Below, piece by piece: positions 7,874 to 17,734 of a stretch of DNA of 19,914 bases. Location of the stretch: contig JALXCH010000276.1 in NCBI GenBank assembly GCA_026991005.1, forward strand, positions 1 to 19,914, in the 5' to 3' direction. Position numbers and translations under genes: made by a program. The stretch is from Calditrichia bacterium. Its GTDB lineage: Bacteria > Calditrichota > Calditrichia > RBG-13-44-9. Positions within the stretch are counted from its first letter, which is position 1; each line of letters starts with the position of its first letter. The notes beneath the pieces were generated by a model. The model saw only the letters and a program-made list of their open reading frames with translations, made no database searches and was not told the origin of the DNA.

Positions 7874-8746
7874 CTACTCAAAGAGCTTTTCCAATTCCTC
7901 CTTTTCGGCCTCCGAAAGTCCGCTGATGGGAATGAGTATCCGGCTTAACAGTTTGTAGGCAGGGAGTAAATCGGGATGGTGTTCTTGAAGATATTTCAGG
8001 TGAGAGACGAGCGTTTCCATGTCGCCCCGTTTAATGGGGCCCGTCAGGGCGCCCTCGGTACCGTGCTGGAGCACCTGCTCTACCGAGGAGGTGAGCAGGG
8101 GGCTGAGCATGTCGAAAATTTCTTTGTCCGGAAACCCCTGATTTCTCAGGATTTTCCGACTCATCTCCGCCAGCGAAATGTAAAAGTTGGCGTAGATGAC
8201 ACTGGCGATATGAATGGCTTCTTTTTGTTCGATGGAGACGCGTTTAAAAGGATTCCCGGTATGGCTAAGCAATTCTTCGAAAAAATCCAGCGCTTCCTTG
8301 TCCCCCTCCATATTGTACCAGATTTTATTGGCAAAGCGGTTTTCCCGGGGATCTTCGGCAAAGGCATACACGGCATGCACGGCTGCTACCCGGGCTCCCT
8401 TCCCGTGCAGCGGTTGCAAAATAGTGGAAGGAAGCACTCCGGAGAGATGAGCCACAATCTTCCCCGTCCACCGGACGGGGAGAGTTTGCAGGTATTGCAC
8501 CAGCTCCGCCATGTGGTCGTCCTGTACCAGCAATAACACCACGTCCGCCTGCTGGAGTTTTTCCGGAGAAATAGCTTCTTCCAGAAAAGGCCACGCTAAC
8601 TCTTTGCGCAAAAACTGCAGCCGTTCCGGTTTGCGTTCCACCAGCGACAAAATGCGGTAGCCCCGCCGTGCCAGATAGTAAGCCACAGAAGCACCGGCTC
8701 GTCCGGCACCAATAATAAAAAAGGAAGGATCCTGCACCAGACTCAT
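7874..8746 (-). CDS. Rossmann-fold / DUF2520 dehydrogenase-like protein
   Basis: This 290-residue protein has the two-domain layout of the DUF2520 family. Residues 9-18 give an NAD(P)-binding strand and turn, IIGAGRAG. Later come DVVLLLVQDD, the block HLSG, and a conserved histidine in AAVHAVYAFAE where the family usually has HP..tF. The C-terminal helical domain, related to 6-phosphogluconate and ketopantoate dehydrogenases, carries IHIASVIYANF and GPIKRGDMETLVSHLKYL, the latter a family hallmark. Members are predicted NAD(P)-dependent oxidoreductases; no substrate is established to my knowledge. It starts 40 bases after the stop of the acidic protein gene and probably shares its transcript. 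A weak AAAGGG site precedes the ATG. Confidence 0.85.
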   Translation of the reverse strand: MSLVQDPSFFIIGAGRAGASVAYYLARRGYRILSLVERKPERLQFLRKELAWPFLEEAISPEKLQQADVVLLLVQDDHMAELVQYLQTLPVRWTGKIVAHLSGVLPSTILQPLHGKGARVAAVHAVYAFAEDPRENRFANKIWYNMEGDKEALDFFEELLSHTGNPFKRVSIEQKEAIHIASVIYANFYISLAEMSRKILRNQGFPDKEIFDMLSPLLTSSVEQVLQHGTEGALTGPIKRGDMETLVSHLKYLQEHHPDLLPAYKLLSRILIPISGLSEAEKEELEKLFE

Positions 8747-8786
8747 TTTCCCTTTATTCCGCTTTGGTTGATCTCAAATCTAAAAA

Positions 8787-10058
8787 TTAAAAATCTTCTT
8801 TATTAACCAACCGATCTTTGGGGAAGTATCGGTTGTACACCACATCCGAAAATTCCAGGGCTTCTTTAGAATACGGGTTAATTCCCGTTTGTAAAAACAT
8901 TTCGTCTATGGTGTTCGAGGCTTCTTTCCAGGTGGGCAATCCGTTCAAATAATCGACAAATTGGGTGTAGCGGGTTTCGTCTTTACGAAAGATTTTTTTG
9001 ATGAATTTTTTCCGCTGTTTGCGGGAAATCAAATCATGTAGATTCATCAGCTTGTCGCCCTTGATTTTTTCCGCCACCACTTCCGCCAACTGATCAGCAG
9101 CCGTAGTCGGTTCCGCAGCCGCAACTTCTACTTCTTCCTCTTCTTCTTCTTCCTCCTCTACTTCCGGTTCTTCTACCGGGGCGACCTCGCTCGTGGCCGT
9201 CACCACAATCTCTTCCACCTGAATCTCCGGTTTGGCCGTTTCCATGTCGGCCACCTCTTCCATGCTCACTTCCCTGGCAGCAGGCGCCCGGCGCTCCAGA
9301 CGCGTTTTCCCGGTCTTTAACAGCGTTTCCAGTTCGTTCAGAGAAATTTCCTCGGTTCCCTCTTCTGCTTCCTTCTGTACCAGCACCGCATAATCGTGAA
9401 GATTGCGATCCCGTAATGCCTGAAAAAGAATATCCATGGGAATGGTGTCCGATGGAGGACGACCTTCATTTAAAAAATCAATAATCGTCTTTACCGTTTT
9501 TATAATAGTCGTCACCGGATCTTTCTCAAAAACCTGGCGGTCAATTTCATCAATCAATTCTTTAAATTGATTTTCCGAGATTTCCCGCAAATATTTTAAG
9601 TTGAAATAATCCGTGAGCGCATCTTTGTAATACTGAAATTTATCGAAATATTTCAGCATATCGTACACGTCCATGGTGGTAATCACAAAACTGTCCTTGA
9701 ACAGGAATTGAGTGAGGGTCTGGTGAGGGCGAATGAGATAATCGCGCTCCAGCTTGATGGCGCGTTCCAGCAACCGGTTGAACTGGTTCAAATCGAACGT
9801 GGCCGTTTGTTTGAGGATGTCTAGAATTTTGTCAATCAGTACCCGAACTTCCGGGAGGTCGTAATCGAAGCGTTCGCTGGAGGAGAATTTGTCCGCTTCC
9901 TCCCGAATCCAGATTTCCACTTCCTGGTCAAAAAAATGTTTCACCCAGCCGGGAATGTTTCGAGTTAAAAGGTAGTTTAAAGGAATCTGGGTCATTTGCG
10001 GCGCCAGAACTTCTTTCTGTATTTTACTCTTAATGTTGTCCACCACACGATTTAACAT
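8787..10058 (-). CDS. Conserved-looking acidic protein of unknown function
   Basis: I do not recognise a named domain in this 423-residue protein. It has no signal peptide or membrane segment and is probably cytoplasmic. Residues 1-245 are predicted helical, with many hydrophobic-charged heptads. Residues 255-330 form a low-complexity acidic linker that includes nine consecutive glutamates, flanked by valine and alanine. The last 90 residues look like a compact helical domain with blocks RKKFIKKIFRKDE, YLNGLPTWKEAS and INPYSKEALEF..VVYNRYF; from memory similar tails end uncharacterised proteins in Bacteroidota and Ignavibacteria, but I cannot verify this. The ATG at 10058 has an AAAAGGA site and a promoter at 10084-10112. 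It probably leads an operon with the DUF2520 gene. Confidence 0.75.
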   Translation of the reverse strand: MLNRVVDNIKSKIQKEVLAPQMTQIPLNYLLTRNIPGWVKHFFDQEVEIWIREEADKFSSSERFDYDLPEVRVLIDKILDILKQTATFDLNQFNRLLERAIKLERDYLIRPHQTLTQFLFKDSFVITTMDVYDMLKYFDKFQYYKDALTDYFNLKYLREISENQFKELIDEIDRQVFEKDPVTTIIKTVKTIIDFLNEGRPPSDTIPMDILFQALRDRNLHDYAVLVQKEAEEGTEEISLNELETLLKTGKTRLERRAPAAREVSMEEVADMETAKPEIQVEEIVVTATSEVAPVEEPEVEEEEEEEEEVEVAAAEPTTAADQLAEVVAEKIKGDKLMNLHDLISRKQRKKFIKKIFRKDETRYTQFVDYLNGLPTWKEASNTIDEMFLQTGINPYSKEALEFSDVVYNRYFPKDRLVNKEDF

Positions 10059-10083
10059 ATGCTTTTCCTTTTATTTTTTGTTT

Positions 10084-10112
10084 ATTTTAACATTTACACC
10101 CAATTTTTGCAA
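10084..10112 (-). promoter_or_regulatory. Sigma70-type promoter for the acidic protein/DUF2520 operon
   Basis: On the minus strand TTGCAA (10112-10107; 4 of 6) and TAAAAT (10089-10084; 5 of 6) are spaced by 17 bases. The start would lie near 10077, about 20 bases before the ATG at 10058, giving a short leader that just includes the AAAAGGA ribosome binding site. Confidence 0.4.
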
Positions 10113-10474
10113 GAGAAATAATCATCCGTCCCCCGCAAATTAGCAACAAAATTGTCAATAAAAATTGCATTTTTCATATAATTCGTTCTAAATTAAAAAA
10201 AGTTTAACGTCTGGAATTTATTTTGTCTGTTGCATCAAAAAAATGACGGTGGTAACAATCTGCTTAATGAACTATGGATCCGGAGTTAATTTGCGGTGGG
10301 AGGGGCTATCGGGATGAAATTTTTTATTTTTTGTGAAAAAGATTTCCGGGTTCTGTAAACAACTTTGCGGGGTTATCGGGAATTGTTCCTAAATAGAAGT
10401 TCGGCTTTTTTCATATTCAAGAAACTCTTTTCCTTTTTTGAAGTGTAGAAAAGACGGTTAAACCGGGAGGAGCC
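10113..10474. other. Divergent intergenic region before the cysteine hydrolase
   Basis: No gene is seen. A plus-strand promoter candidate is TTGTCA (10152-10157) with TATAAT (10177-10182), but the 19-base spacer is long. It would leave a leader of about 280 bases before the hydrolase gene, in which I recognise no riboswitch. The hydrolase ATG has a strong GGGAGGAG site. Confidence 0.3.
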
Positions 10475-11101
10475 ATGATGATAGAAAAATTATTCTGGGA
10501 TGTGGACACGCAGTACGATTTCATGAAGTCCGATGGGAAACTGTACGTTCCGGATGCCGAAAGTATTATTCCGGTGCTGGAGGAGGTGACCCGCTACGCC
10601 CGGGAACGGGGAATCCCCATCTGGGGTTCCGTGGATTATCACCAGCCGGATGATCTGGAAATTTCCGAGCAGCCGGATTTTTACAACACCTTTCCGCCCC
10701 ACTGCCTGCAAAATACCCCTGGCTGGGAGAAGATTGAAGCCACCCGTCCCCTCGATCCCCTGTGGATCGATTCGGAACCCATTCCCGCTGCCCGGCTAAA
10801 GCAAATGATCGAAGCGCATCCCAACGAAGTGTTCTTCCGCAAACAACGTTTCGATGTCTTTACCAACCCCAATGTAATTCCGGCGCTGGAAGTGGTTCAG
10901 CCCCGGGAAATTTACGTGTACGGCGTGGCACTGGATGTGTGCGATTATTTTGCCATTGAGGGATTTCTGAAACAGGGGAAATATCGGGTTACGCTCATTC
11001 ACGATGCTACCCGTCCCATTCATCCCGAAAAGGAAAAAGAGCTGTTGAGTGATTGGGAAAAGCGGGGGGTGCGAATCATTCAATCCTCGGATCTGGAATA
11101 G
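10475..11101 (+). CDS. Isochorismatase/nicotinamidase-like cysteine hydrolase
   Basis: The 208-residue protein has the full cysteine-hydrolase triad in order: D11 (in DVDTQYDF), K123 (in FFRKQRFDVF) and C156 (in YGVALDVCDY, after the family's cis-peptide segment). It also shows metal ligands of the nicotinamidase branch: D54 and H56 in SVDYHQ and H76 in PPHCLQNTPGWE, which parallels the WPxHCVQGTPGAEF block of PncA enzymes. Nicotinamide amidase activity (NAD salvage) is therefore the best guess, but the short loops and the ALDVC variant of ATDYC leave other small amides open. Start: MM at 10475/10478 after a strong GGGAGGAG site. It stands alone, convergent with nth with only 18 bases between the stops and no visible terminator. 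Confidence 0.8.
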   Translation: MMIEKLFWDVDTQYDFMKSDGKLYVPDAESIIPVLEEVTRYARERGIPIWGSVDYHQPDDLEISEQPDFYNTFPPHCLQNTPGWEKIEATRPLDPLWIDSEPIPAARLKQMIEAHPNEVFFRKQRFDVFTNPNVIPALEVVQPREIYVYGVALDVCDYFAIEGFLKQGKYRVTLIHDATRPIHPEKEKELLSDWEKRGVRIIQSSDLE

Positions 11102-11119
11102 CCCGGGAATGCGGTAGAT

Positions 11120-11791
11120 TCAGCTTTTCGAGGAAGCCTTTTCCGGAGTAAGCTGAGCGGTGGTTTTCCGATAGTATTCGCACCAGGGACTCAGGGAACA
11201 GGCCTGGCAGCGGGGATTCTGGGCGCGGCACACCCGGCGCCCGTGCCAGATGAGCCAGTGGTGGGCAGCCGACCAGAGGTGCCGGGGAATGTTCCTCATG
11301 AGCTGCTCTTCGGTTTGTTGCACATTGGGAGCCTGAGCCAGCCCAATGCGGTTCGCCACCCGAAATACATGGGTGTCCACCGCAATCGCATCCTGATTGA
11401 ACCCCACACTGAGCACCACGTTGGCTGTTTTGCGTCCCACGCCCGGTAACTGCATTAATTCCTCCCGGGTTTGGGGGACTTCTCCCCCGAATTTTTTCAG
11501 CAACATGCGGGACATGGCAATGATGTTGCGCGCTTTGTTCCGGTACAACCCGATGGACCGAATTTCCTGCTCCAGCTCCTCCGGAGTAAGCCGAGCAAAA
11601 GCCCGGGCATCGGGATATTTGCGATACAGCTCCCGGGTAATTTTGTTTACCTGCTTATCCGTACTCTGGGCAGCCAGCATGGTGGACACCAGCAACTGAA
11701 ACGGTGTCTGGAACTTCAGTGCCGTGCCGGTGTCCCCATATTCCTTCTGAAGCACCTGAAGAACCCGGGTGATTTCTTCCGGATTGAGCAT
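11120..11791 (-). CDS. nth: Endonuclease III (DNA glycosylase/AP lyase)
   Basis: Nth removes oxidised pyrimidines from DNA and nicks the resulting abasic site in base excision repair. The 223-residue length is typical. It has the helix-hairpin-helix LPGVGRKTA with the Schiff-base lysine K121, the catalytic aspartate D139 in VDTHVFRVANRIG, and a C-terminal iron-sulphur motif with the C-x6-C-x2-C-x5-C spacing of the [4Fe-4S] cluster (CRAQNPRC, QAC, SLSPWC). It lies 153 bases downstream of ligA on the same strand, so a shared transcript with this other repair gene is plausible. An AAAGGG site precedes the ATG. Confidence 0.96.
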   Translation of the reverse strand: MLNPEEITRVLQVLQKEYGDTGTALKFQTPFQLLVSTMLAAQSTDKQVNKITRELYRKYPDARAFARLTPEELEQEIRSIGLYRNKARNIIAMSRMLLKKFGGEVPQTREELMQLPGVGRKTANVVLSVGFNQDAIAVDTHVFRVANRIGLAQAPNVQQTEEQLMRNIPRHLWSAAHHWLIWHGRRVCRAQNPRCQACSLSPWCEYYRKTTAQLTPEKASSKS

Positions 11792-11944
11792 GAAATTTCC
11801 CTTTCTTTCAATTTACAGCAGAGGATTTCGAAATACAGCCGGTTCGGTAAAAACCATTCACAAAAATTAAAAACAAGAGAATTTAGACTTGAGCTTTCCC
11901 CGGGAACCCGCGTATTCTTCCACACTTTTGTTACCGGATTCGCC

Positions 11945-14029
<2,085 letters not shown>

Positions 14030-14056
14030 TCAAAAAATTTCCTAAATTCAAATAGG

Positions 14057-14641
14057 ATGAAAAAGATTTGGTACATCTTTCTGGTTTTCCTGGTGGCGTG
14101 CACCAACCCCTTTACCACCCGCACGCCCGAAAAACCCACTTCCAGCCCCGGGGTTAAACCGGCCAATAGTTTGCAAACCAGTCCGGATTCGTTGTTTTCC
14201 AAACTGAAGTACGCTTTTCGCGACCGCAACGTGAATTACTATCTGGAATGCCTGGCGGACGTTAATACCACCCATCTGCCCTTTACCTTTGTTCCTCAGC
14301 AAAACGAGTCCTACCGCCTGGTGGCCTGGACCCGTCAGGATGAATACAATTATTTCAACCGTCTTATTTCCAATAAAGAGCTTGACCATATCACATTGCA
14401 AATATACAATTTGCGACCCTGGAACACAGTGGGGGCTTCCCAGGATACCCTACAAACCCGATTTAACTATGAGATTAAGCTTGATTTTAAAACCCGGCGC
14501 GAGTACTACCGGGGCGAAAGTGTTTTTAAAATTCTTCGTTCTGACCAATCCCTCTGGTATATTTTTTACTGGGAAGACCTGGCACTTACGGCAGATCAGG
14601 CGGATAGTACCTGGTCCACTTTAAAAGCGAATTATCGGTAA
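14057..14641 (+). CDS. Lipoprotein of unknown function (paralogue 1)
   Basis: The 194-residue product starts MKKIWYIFLVFLVAC, a lipoprotein signal peptide with the lipobox LVAC; the mature protein begins CTNPF. A threonine/proline/serine linker of about 30 residues follows, then a compact domain that includes LFSKLKYAFRDRNVNYYLECL and ends with a VFKILR...LWYIFYWEDL block. Helix first, then strands with an aromatic-rich end, suggests an NTF2-like cone fold, but this is inference. The next gene encodes a clear paralogue beginning one base after this stop. The ribosome binding site (ATAGG) is poor. It is probably anchored in the periplasmic face of a membrane; no function is known to me. Confidence 0.75.
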   Translation: MKKIWYIFLVFLVACTNPFTTRTPEKPTSSPGVKPANSLQTSPDSLFSKLKYAFRDRNVNYYLECLADVNTTHLPFTFVPQQNESYRLVAWTRQDEYNYFNRLISNKELDHITLQIYNLRPWNTVGASQDTLQTRFNYEIKLDFKTRREYYRGESVFKILRSDQSLWYIFYWEDLALTADQADSTWSTLKANYR

Positions 14642-14642
14642 A

Positions 14643-15152
14643 ATGAAACGGATTTTGCTGATACTCCCCGTCCTCTGGATAGGATTTTCGTTGACTTCCT
14701 GTACCAATCCCTTTGCTCCTGCTCTGGCGGGAGAAGACATGCCTCATTCCCAGCTCCTCACCCAGCAAAAAACCCCGGAAGAAGTTCTGCAAAACTTTCG
14801 CTATGCCTACACCTACAAAGATTCTCTGGTGTATGCCGAAATCCTGGACAGCACTTTTATTTTCCGTAGTATGAATTACAACGTGTACCCACCCACCCCC
14901 ATTGAATGGGGAAGAGACGTAGAGCTGCGTACGACCGCTCGCATGTTTCGCTATTTTAACACCCTGGATGTGGTCTGGAATACCATTCTGCCCATCGACA
15001 CCACTCGCGAATCCCCGGAGTACAAGGTGACCTACACATTGACACTGGATGGAGGTCGTACCATTCCGCCCCTCAACGGGGAAGTTCTTTTTAAGTTTAT
15101 CCTACGTCGGAAAAAATATTATATTAGTTTATGGGAAGATTTGAAAATTTAA
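14643..15152 (+). CDS. Lipoprotein of unknown function (paralogue 2)
   Basis: The 169-residue product has a lipoprotein signal peptide ending LTSC and, like its upstream neighbour, a mature N-terminus CTNPF. The domain matches paralogue 1 in order: a helix with NFRYAYTYKDSLVYAEILD, then a segment FIFRSMNY...WGRDVELRTTARMFRYFN, strands, and a closing VLFKFILRRKKYYISLWEDL. Shared closing 'WEDL' and 'YAF/YAY..D' features indicate a tandem duplication. There is one base between the upstream stop and this ATG and no clear ribosome binding site, so translation is probably coupled. It lies 15 bases before the PdxJ-like gene on the same strand. Confidence 0.75.
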   Translation: MKRILLILPVLWIGFSLTSCTNPFAPALAGEDMPHSQLLTQQKTPEEVLQNFRYAYTYKDSLVYAEILDSTFIFRSMNYNVYPPTPIEWGRDVELRTTARMFRYFNTLDVVWNTILPIDTTRESPEYKVTYTLTLDGGRTIPPLNGEVLFKFILRRKKYYISLWEDLKI

Positions 15153-15167
15153 CCGAAGGAATTCTCG

Positions 15168-15896
15168 ATGAAACGTTTAAGCATTCGGCTGGATGATGTC
15201 CCTTACATTCGCTCCACCTTACAGGACGACCGCTTCGATCCGGTACAAATGGCGGTTCTGGCGGAAATTGCAGGTGCCAATGGGATTGTCGGTACTTTTA
15301 CTGGAAATAAAAATAGCCTCACCGAACGCGATGTTCGGTTGTTAAAAAATGTGCGCAAAACCTTTTTCAACCTTCGTATTCCCCTGGACGAAGAAGCCAT
15401 TCGGGTGGCTCTGGATACCGTACCGGATATGGTTACCTTTGTGCAAGTTCCACCCAATAATCCTTTACGCGCCGAGCCTCTGGACATTTCCCTGGTGCTG
15501 GAAGATATCGATCAATTTCTTCCCGACCTTCAGGCCAACGGCATTTCCATTGCCGTGCTGGTTGCCCCGGAAATTGGCAGTTTACGCAGCTTAACCAAAA
15601 TTGCAGTGGATTATGTTGAGTTTAACATCACGGCTTATACCGGAGCGCAGGATGTCAACGAGGAACTGGTGGCACTGGACAAAATTAAATCCGCCACCAT
15701 CGCCGCCGTGAAATTGGGGCTGGGGGTGAATTGTTCCGGTGGCATTCGCCTGGAGCATCTCCCGCCGCTGGCTCGCATTCCCAGTCTGGAGGATATTGTG
15801 GTAGGAACCTCTTTTCTGCAAAGCGCCATGCTGCGCGGGGTGGAAAAAACCGTCCAGGAGTTTCTCCAGCATATCCGCGCTGCGGAAGTGGAATAG
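15168..15896 (+). CDS. PdxJ-family (pyridoxine 5'-phosphate synthase-like) protein with altered active site
   Basis: PdxJ makes pyridoxine 5'-phosphate from 3-amino-2-oxopropyl phosphate and deoxyxylulose 5-phosphate. This 242-residue protein aligns along the whole PdxJ TIM barrel: DPVQMAVLAEIAGANGI (24-40), LTERDVRLLK (51-60), FNLRIPLDEEAIRVAL, PDMVTFV, ANGISIAVLVAP, VEFNITAYTGA, AAVKLGLGVNCSGG and IVVGTSFLQSAMLRGV. The family's catalytic positions are changed, however: the NIDH histidine is D10, the VHLREDRRHI segment is GTFTGNKNSL (41-51), the NLEMA glutamate is R70, and the NAGHG histidine is G191. Synthase activity is therefore unlikely; it may bind another phosphate-bearing ligand. The ATG at 15168 has a GAAGGA site. 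It follows the lipoprotein pair closely and is probably co-transcribed. Confidence 0.75.
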   Translation: MKRLSIRLDDVPYIRSTLQDDRFDPVQMAVLAEIAGANGIVGTFTGNKNSLTERDVRLLKNVRKTFFNLRIPLDEEAIRVALDTVPDMVTFVQVPPNNPLRAEPLDISLVLEDIDQFLPDLQANGISIAVLVAPEIGSLRSLTKIAVDYVEFNITAYTGAQDVNEELVALDKIKSATIAAVKLGLGVNCSGGIRLEHLPPLARIPSLEDIVVGTSFLQSAMLRGVEKTVQEFLQHIRAAEVE

Positions 15897-16089
15897 GCGG
15901 TGCCAGAAGGGACATTAATTTTTTCTGAATGACACAACCAATTGCCTGTGCAAAAAGGATTATTCCCAGAAAATTTCTCTGTTCCTTGAATTGATTTCCT
16001 GGAATATTTTTTTCAAATAAATCATCTAATATATTTGAAGAATCTGAAAAACACATGTTCTTCCAACTGACGAAATAAGGAGTTCGATT

Positions 16090-17640
16090 ATGTTGAAAGT
16101 TGTAAGCTCCCGGCAAATGCGCGAAATGGATCGCCACACCATAGAAGATCTGGGAGTTCCCGGCGTGGTGTTAATGGAAAACGCCGGAGTAGGTACCTAC
16201 CGGGTAATTCAGGAGTTACTTTCGGAAGTTCCTGATCCTCTTGTGTACGTTTTTAGCGGAAAGGGCAACAACGGCGGAGACGGATTTGTGGTGGCTCGTC
16301 ACCTGTGGGATGCAGGGGTGCGGGTGAAAGTCATCATTGCCGGTGCGGAAGCAGATTTAAAAGGAGATGCCCTCATCAACTACCGCATCGTTCGGAATTT
16401 TAAAATCCCGGTGCTATTTGTGCAGAATGAAGCCGCTTTACAGAAAGCGACAGAAGAGGTGCCGGATCTCATTGTGGATGCTCTGCTGGGTACGGGTATT
16501 CAGGGAGCAGTGCGGGGATTTATGAAGACGGTGATTGAACACATCAACCGCCTGAGTGCACCGGTGGTGGCGGTGGATGTGCCTTCGGGAGTAAACGCAG
16601 ACCTTCCGGTGGTGGAAGGGGAAGCGGTTCGCGCCGTAGCCACGGTGACCATGGCGCTTCCCAAGCCGTGCCATCTGTTTTACCCGGCGCGCCAGTACGT
16701 GGGCGAACTGTTTATTGCGGATATTGGCATTCCCCACACCGTGCGGCAATCCCGGGAAGTTCACTTTCAACTGGTCGAAGCTGCGGATATTCGCTTACCC
16801 GTACGGCAACCGGATGCGCACAAATACCGAGTGGGGAAGGTGGCGGTTTTGGCGGGCTCGCCAGGATACACCGGTGCGGCAGCGCTGTGTGCCGATGCGG
16901 CTTTGCGCATGGGGGCGGGACTGGTGATTCTGGGCGTTCCGGAAGAGCTCAATCCCATTCTGGAAACCAAACTCACCGAGGTCATCACCCGACCCTATCC
17001 CACCGGGGGCGCAGCTTTTCTGAATGAGCACAGCCGCCAGGTGGTTGAGGAGCTTCTGGAGTGGTGCGATGTTCTGGCGATTGGCCCGGGATTAGGTCGC
17101 AGCGAGGACACCCGGAAACAGGTGGTGGAAATCCTGCAACAGTTCGACAAACCGGCTGTGCTGGATGCCGATGCCCTTTTTGCCCTCGCACAACATCCTG
17201 AATTGCTGGAGCAGCCGCACCCCCAATGGGTTTTAACTCCCCATCACGGGGAATTTCAGCGCTTTCTCCCGAAAGTGGATCGGGAAACATTTCGGAAGGA
17301 ATTCCCCCAGCTGGCTCAGCAGTTTGCCCGGGAAAAACAGGTGACGCTGCTCCTGAAAGGAGCGCCCTCGCTGGTGGCCGCCCCGGATGGTGAGGTGTAC
17401 ATCAATCCCACCGGGAACGCCGGGCTGGCCAGCGGCGGCACGGGAGATGTGCTTACCGGACTGGTGGCCGGTTTGCTGGCGCAGGGAATGGAGCCGGTTC
17501 CTGCTGCCTACACCGCCAATTACCTGCATGGTTACGCGGCGGACAAATTTGTGGAAGCCCATTCCCAATACACGCTGACTGCAGGGGAACTGATTAGCCA
17601 GTTGAATGTTGTTTTAAAAGAATTTCCCGGGGCAAAATAG
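16090..17640 (+). CDS. nnr: Bifunctional NAD(P)H-hydrate epimerase / ADP-dependent dehydratase
   Basis: Nnr repairs NADHX and NADPHX, the damaged hydrated forms of NAD(P)H: the N-terminal domain interconverts the epimers and the C-terminal domain dehydrates the S form using ADP. The 516-residue protein contains both. The YjeF_N domain (about 1-215) shows MENAG, the GKGNNGGDGFVVARHL block (57-72) and VDALLGTGI..AVRG. The ribokinase-like C-terminal domain (about 235-510) shows GSPGYTGAAALCADAALRMGAG in sequence, LAIGPGLG, VLDADALF, LTPHHGEF, LLKGAPSLV and the catalytic GTGDVL with D453. The ATG has an AGGAG site. It is separated from the PdxJ-like gene by 193 AT-rich bases with no clear terminator. 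Confidence 0.96.
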   Translation: MLKVVSSRQMREMDRHTIEDLGVPGVVLMENAGVGTYRVIQELLSEVPDPLVYVFSGKGNNGGDGFVVARHLWDAGVRVKVIIAGAEADLKGDALINYRIVRNFKIPVLFVQNEAALQKATEEVPDLIVDALLGTGIQGAVRGFMKTVIEHINRLSAPVVAVDVPSGVNADLPVVEGEAVRAVATVTMALPKPCHLFYPARQYVGELFIADIGIPHTVRQSREVHFQLVEAADIRLPVRQPDAHKYRVGKVAVLAGSPGYTGAAALCADAALRMGAGLVILGVPEELNPILETKLTEVITRPYPTGGAAFLNEHSRQVVEELLEWCDVLAIGPGLGRSEDTRKQVVEILQQFDKPAVLDADALFALAQHPELLEQPHPQWVLTPHHGEFQRFLPKVDRETFRKEFPQLAQQFAREKQVTLLLKGAPSLVAAPDGEVYINPTGNAGLASGGTGDVLTGLVAGLLAQGMEPVPAAYTANYLHGYAADKFVEAHSQYTLTAGELISQLNVVLKEFPGAK

Positions 17641-17734
17641 CTCTTTCTTTGTAGAAAAATTTTTAATAATTTAAAATACATTTTTCGGGAACACGTGGCA
17701 GCCATGTGAGCCAGAAACAAAAAGGAGAGGTCGT

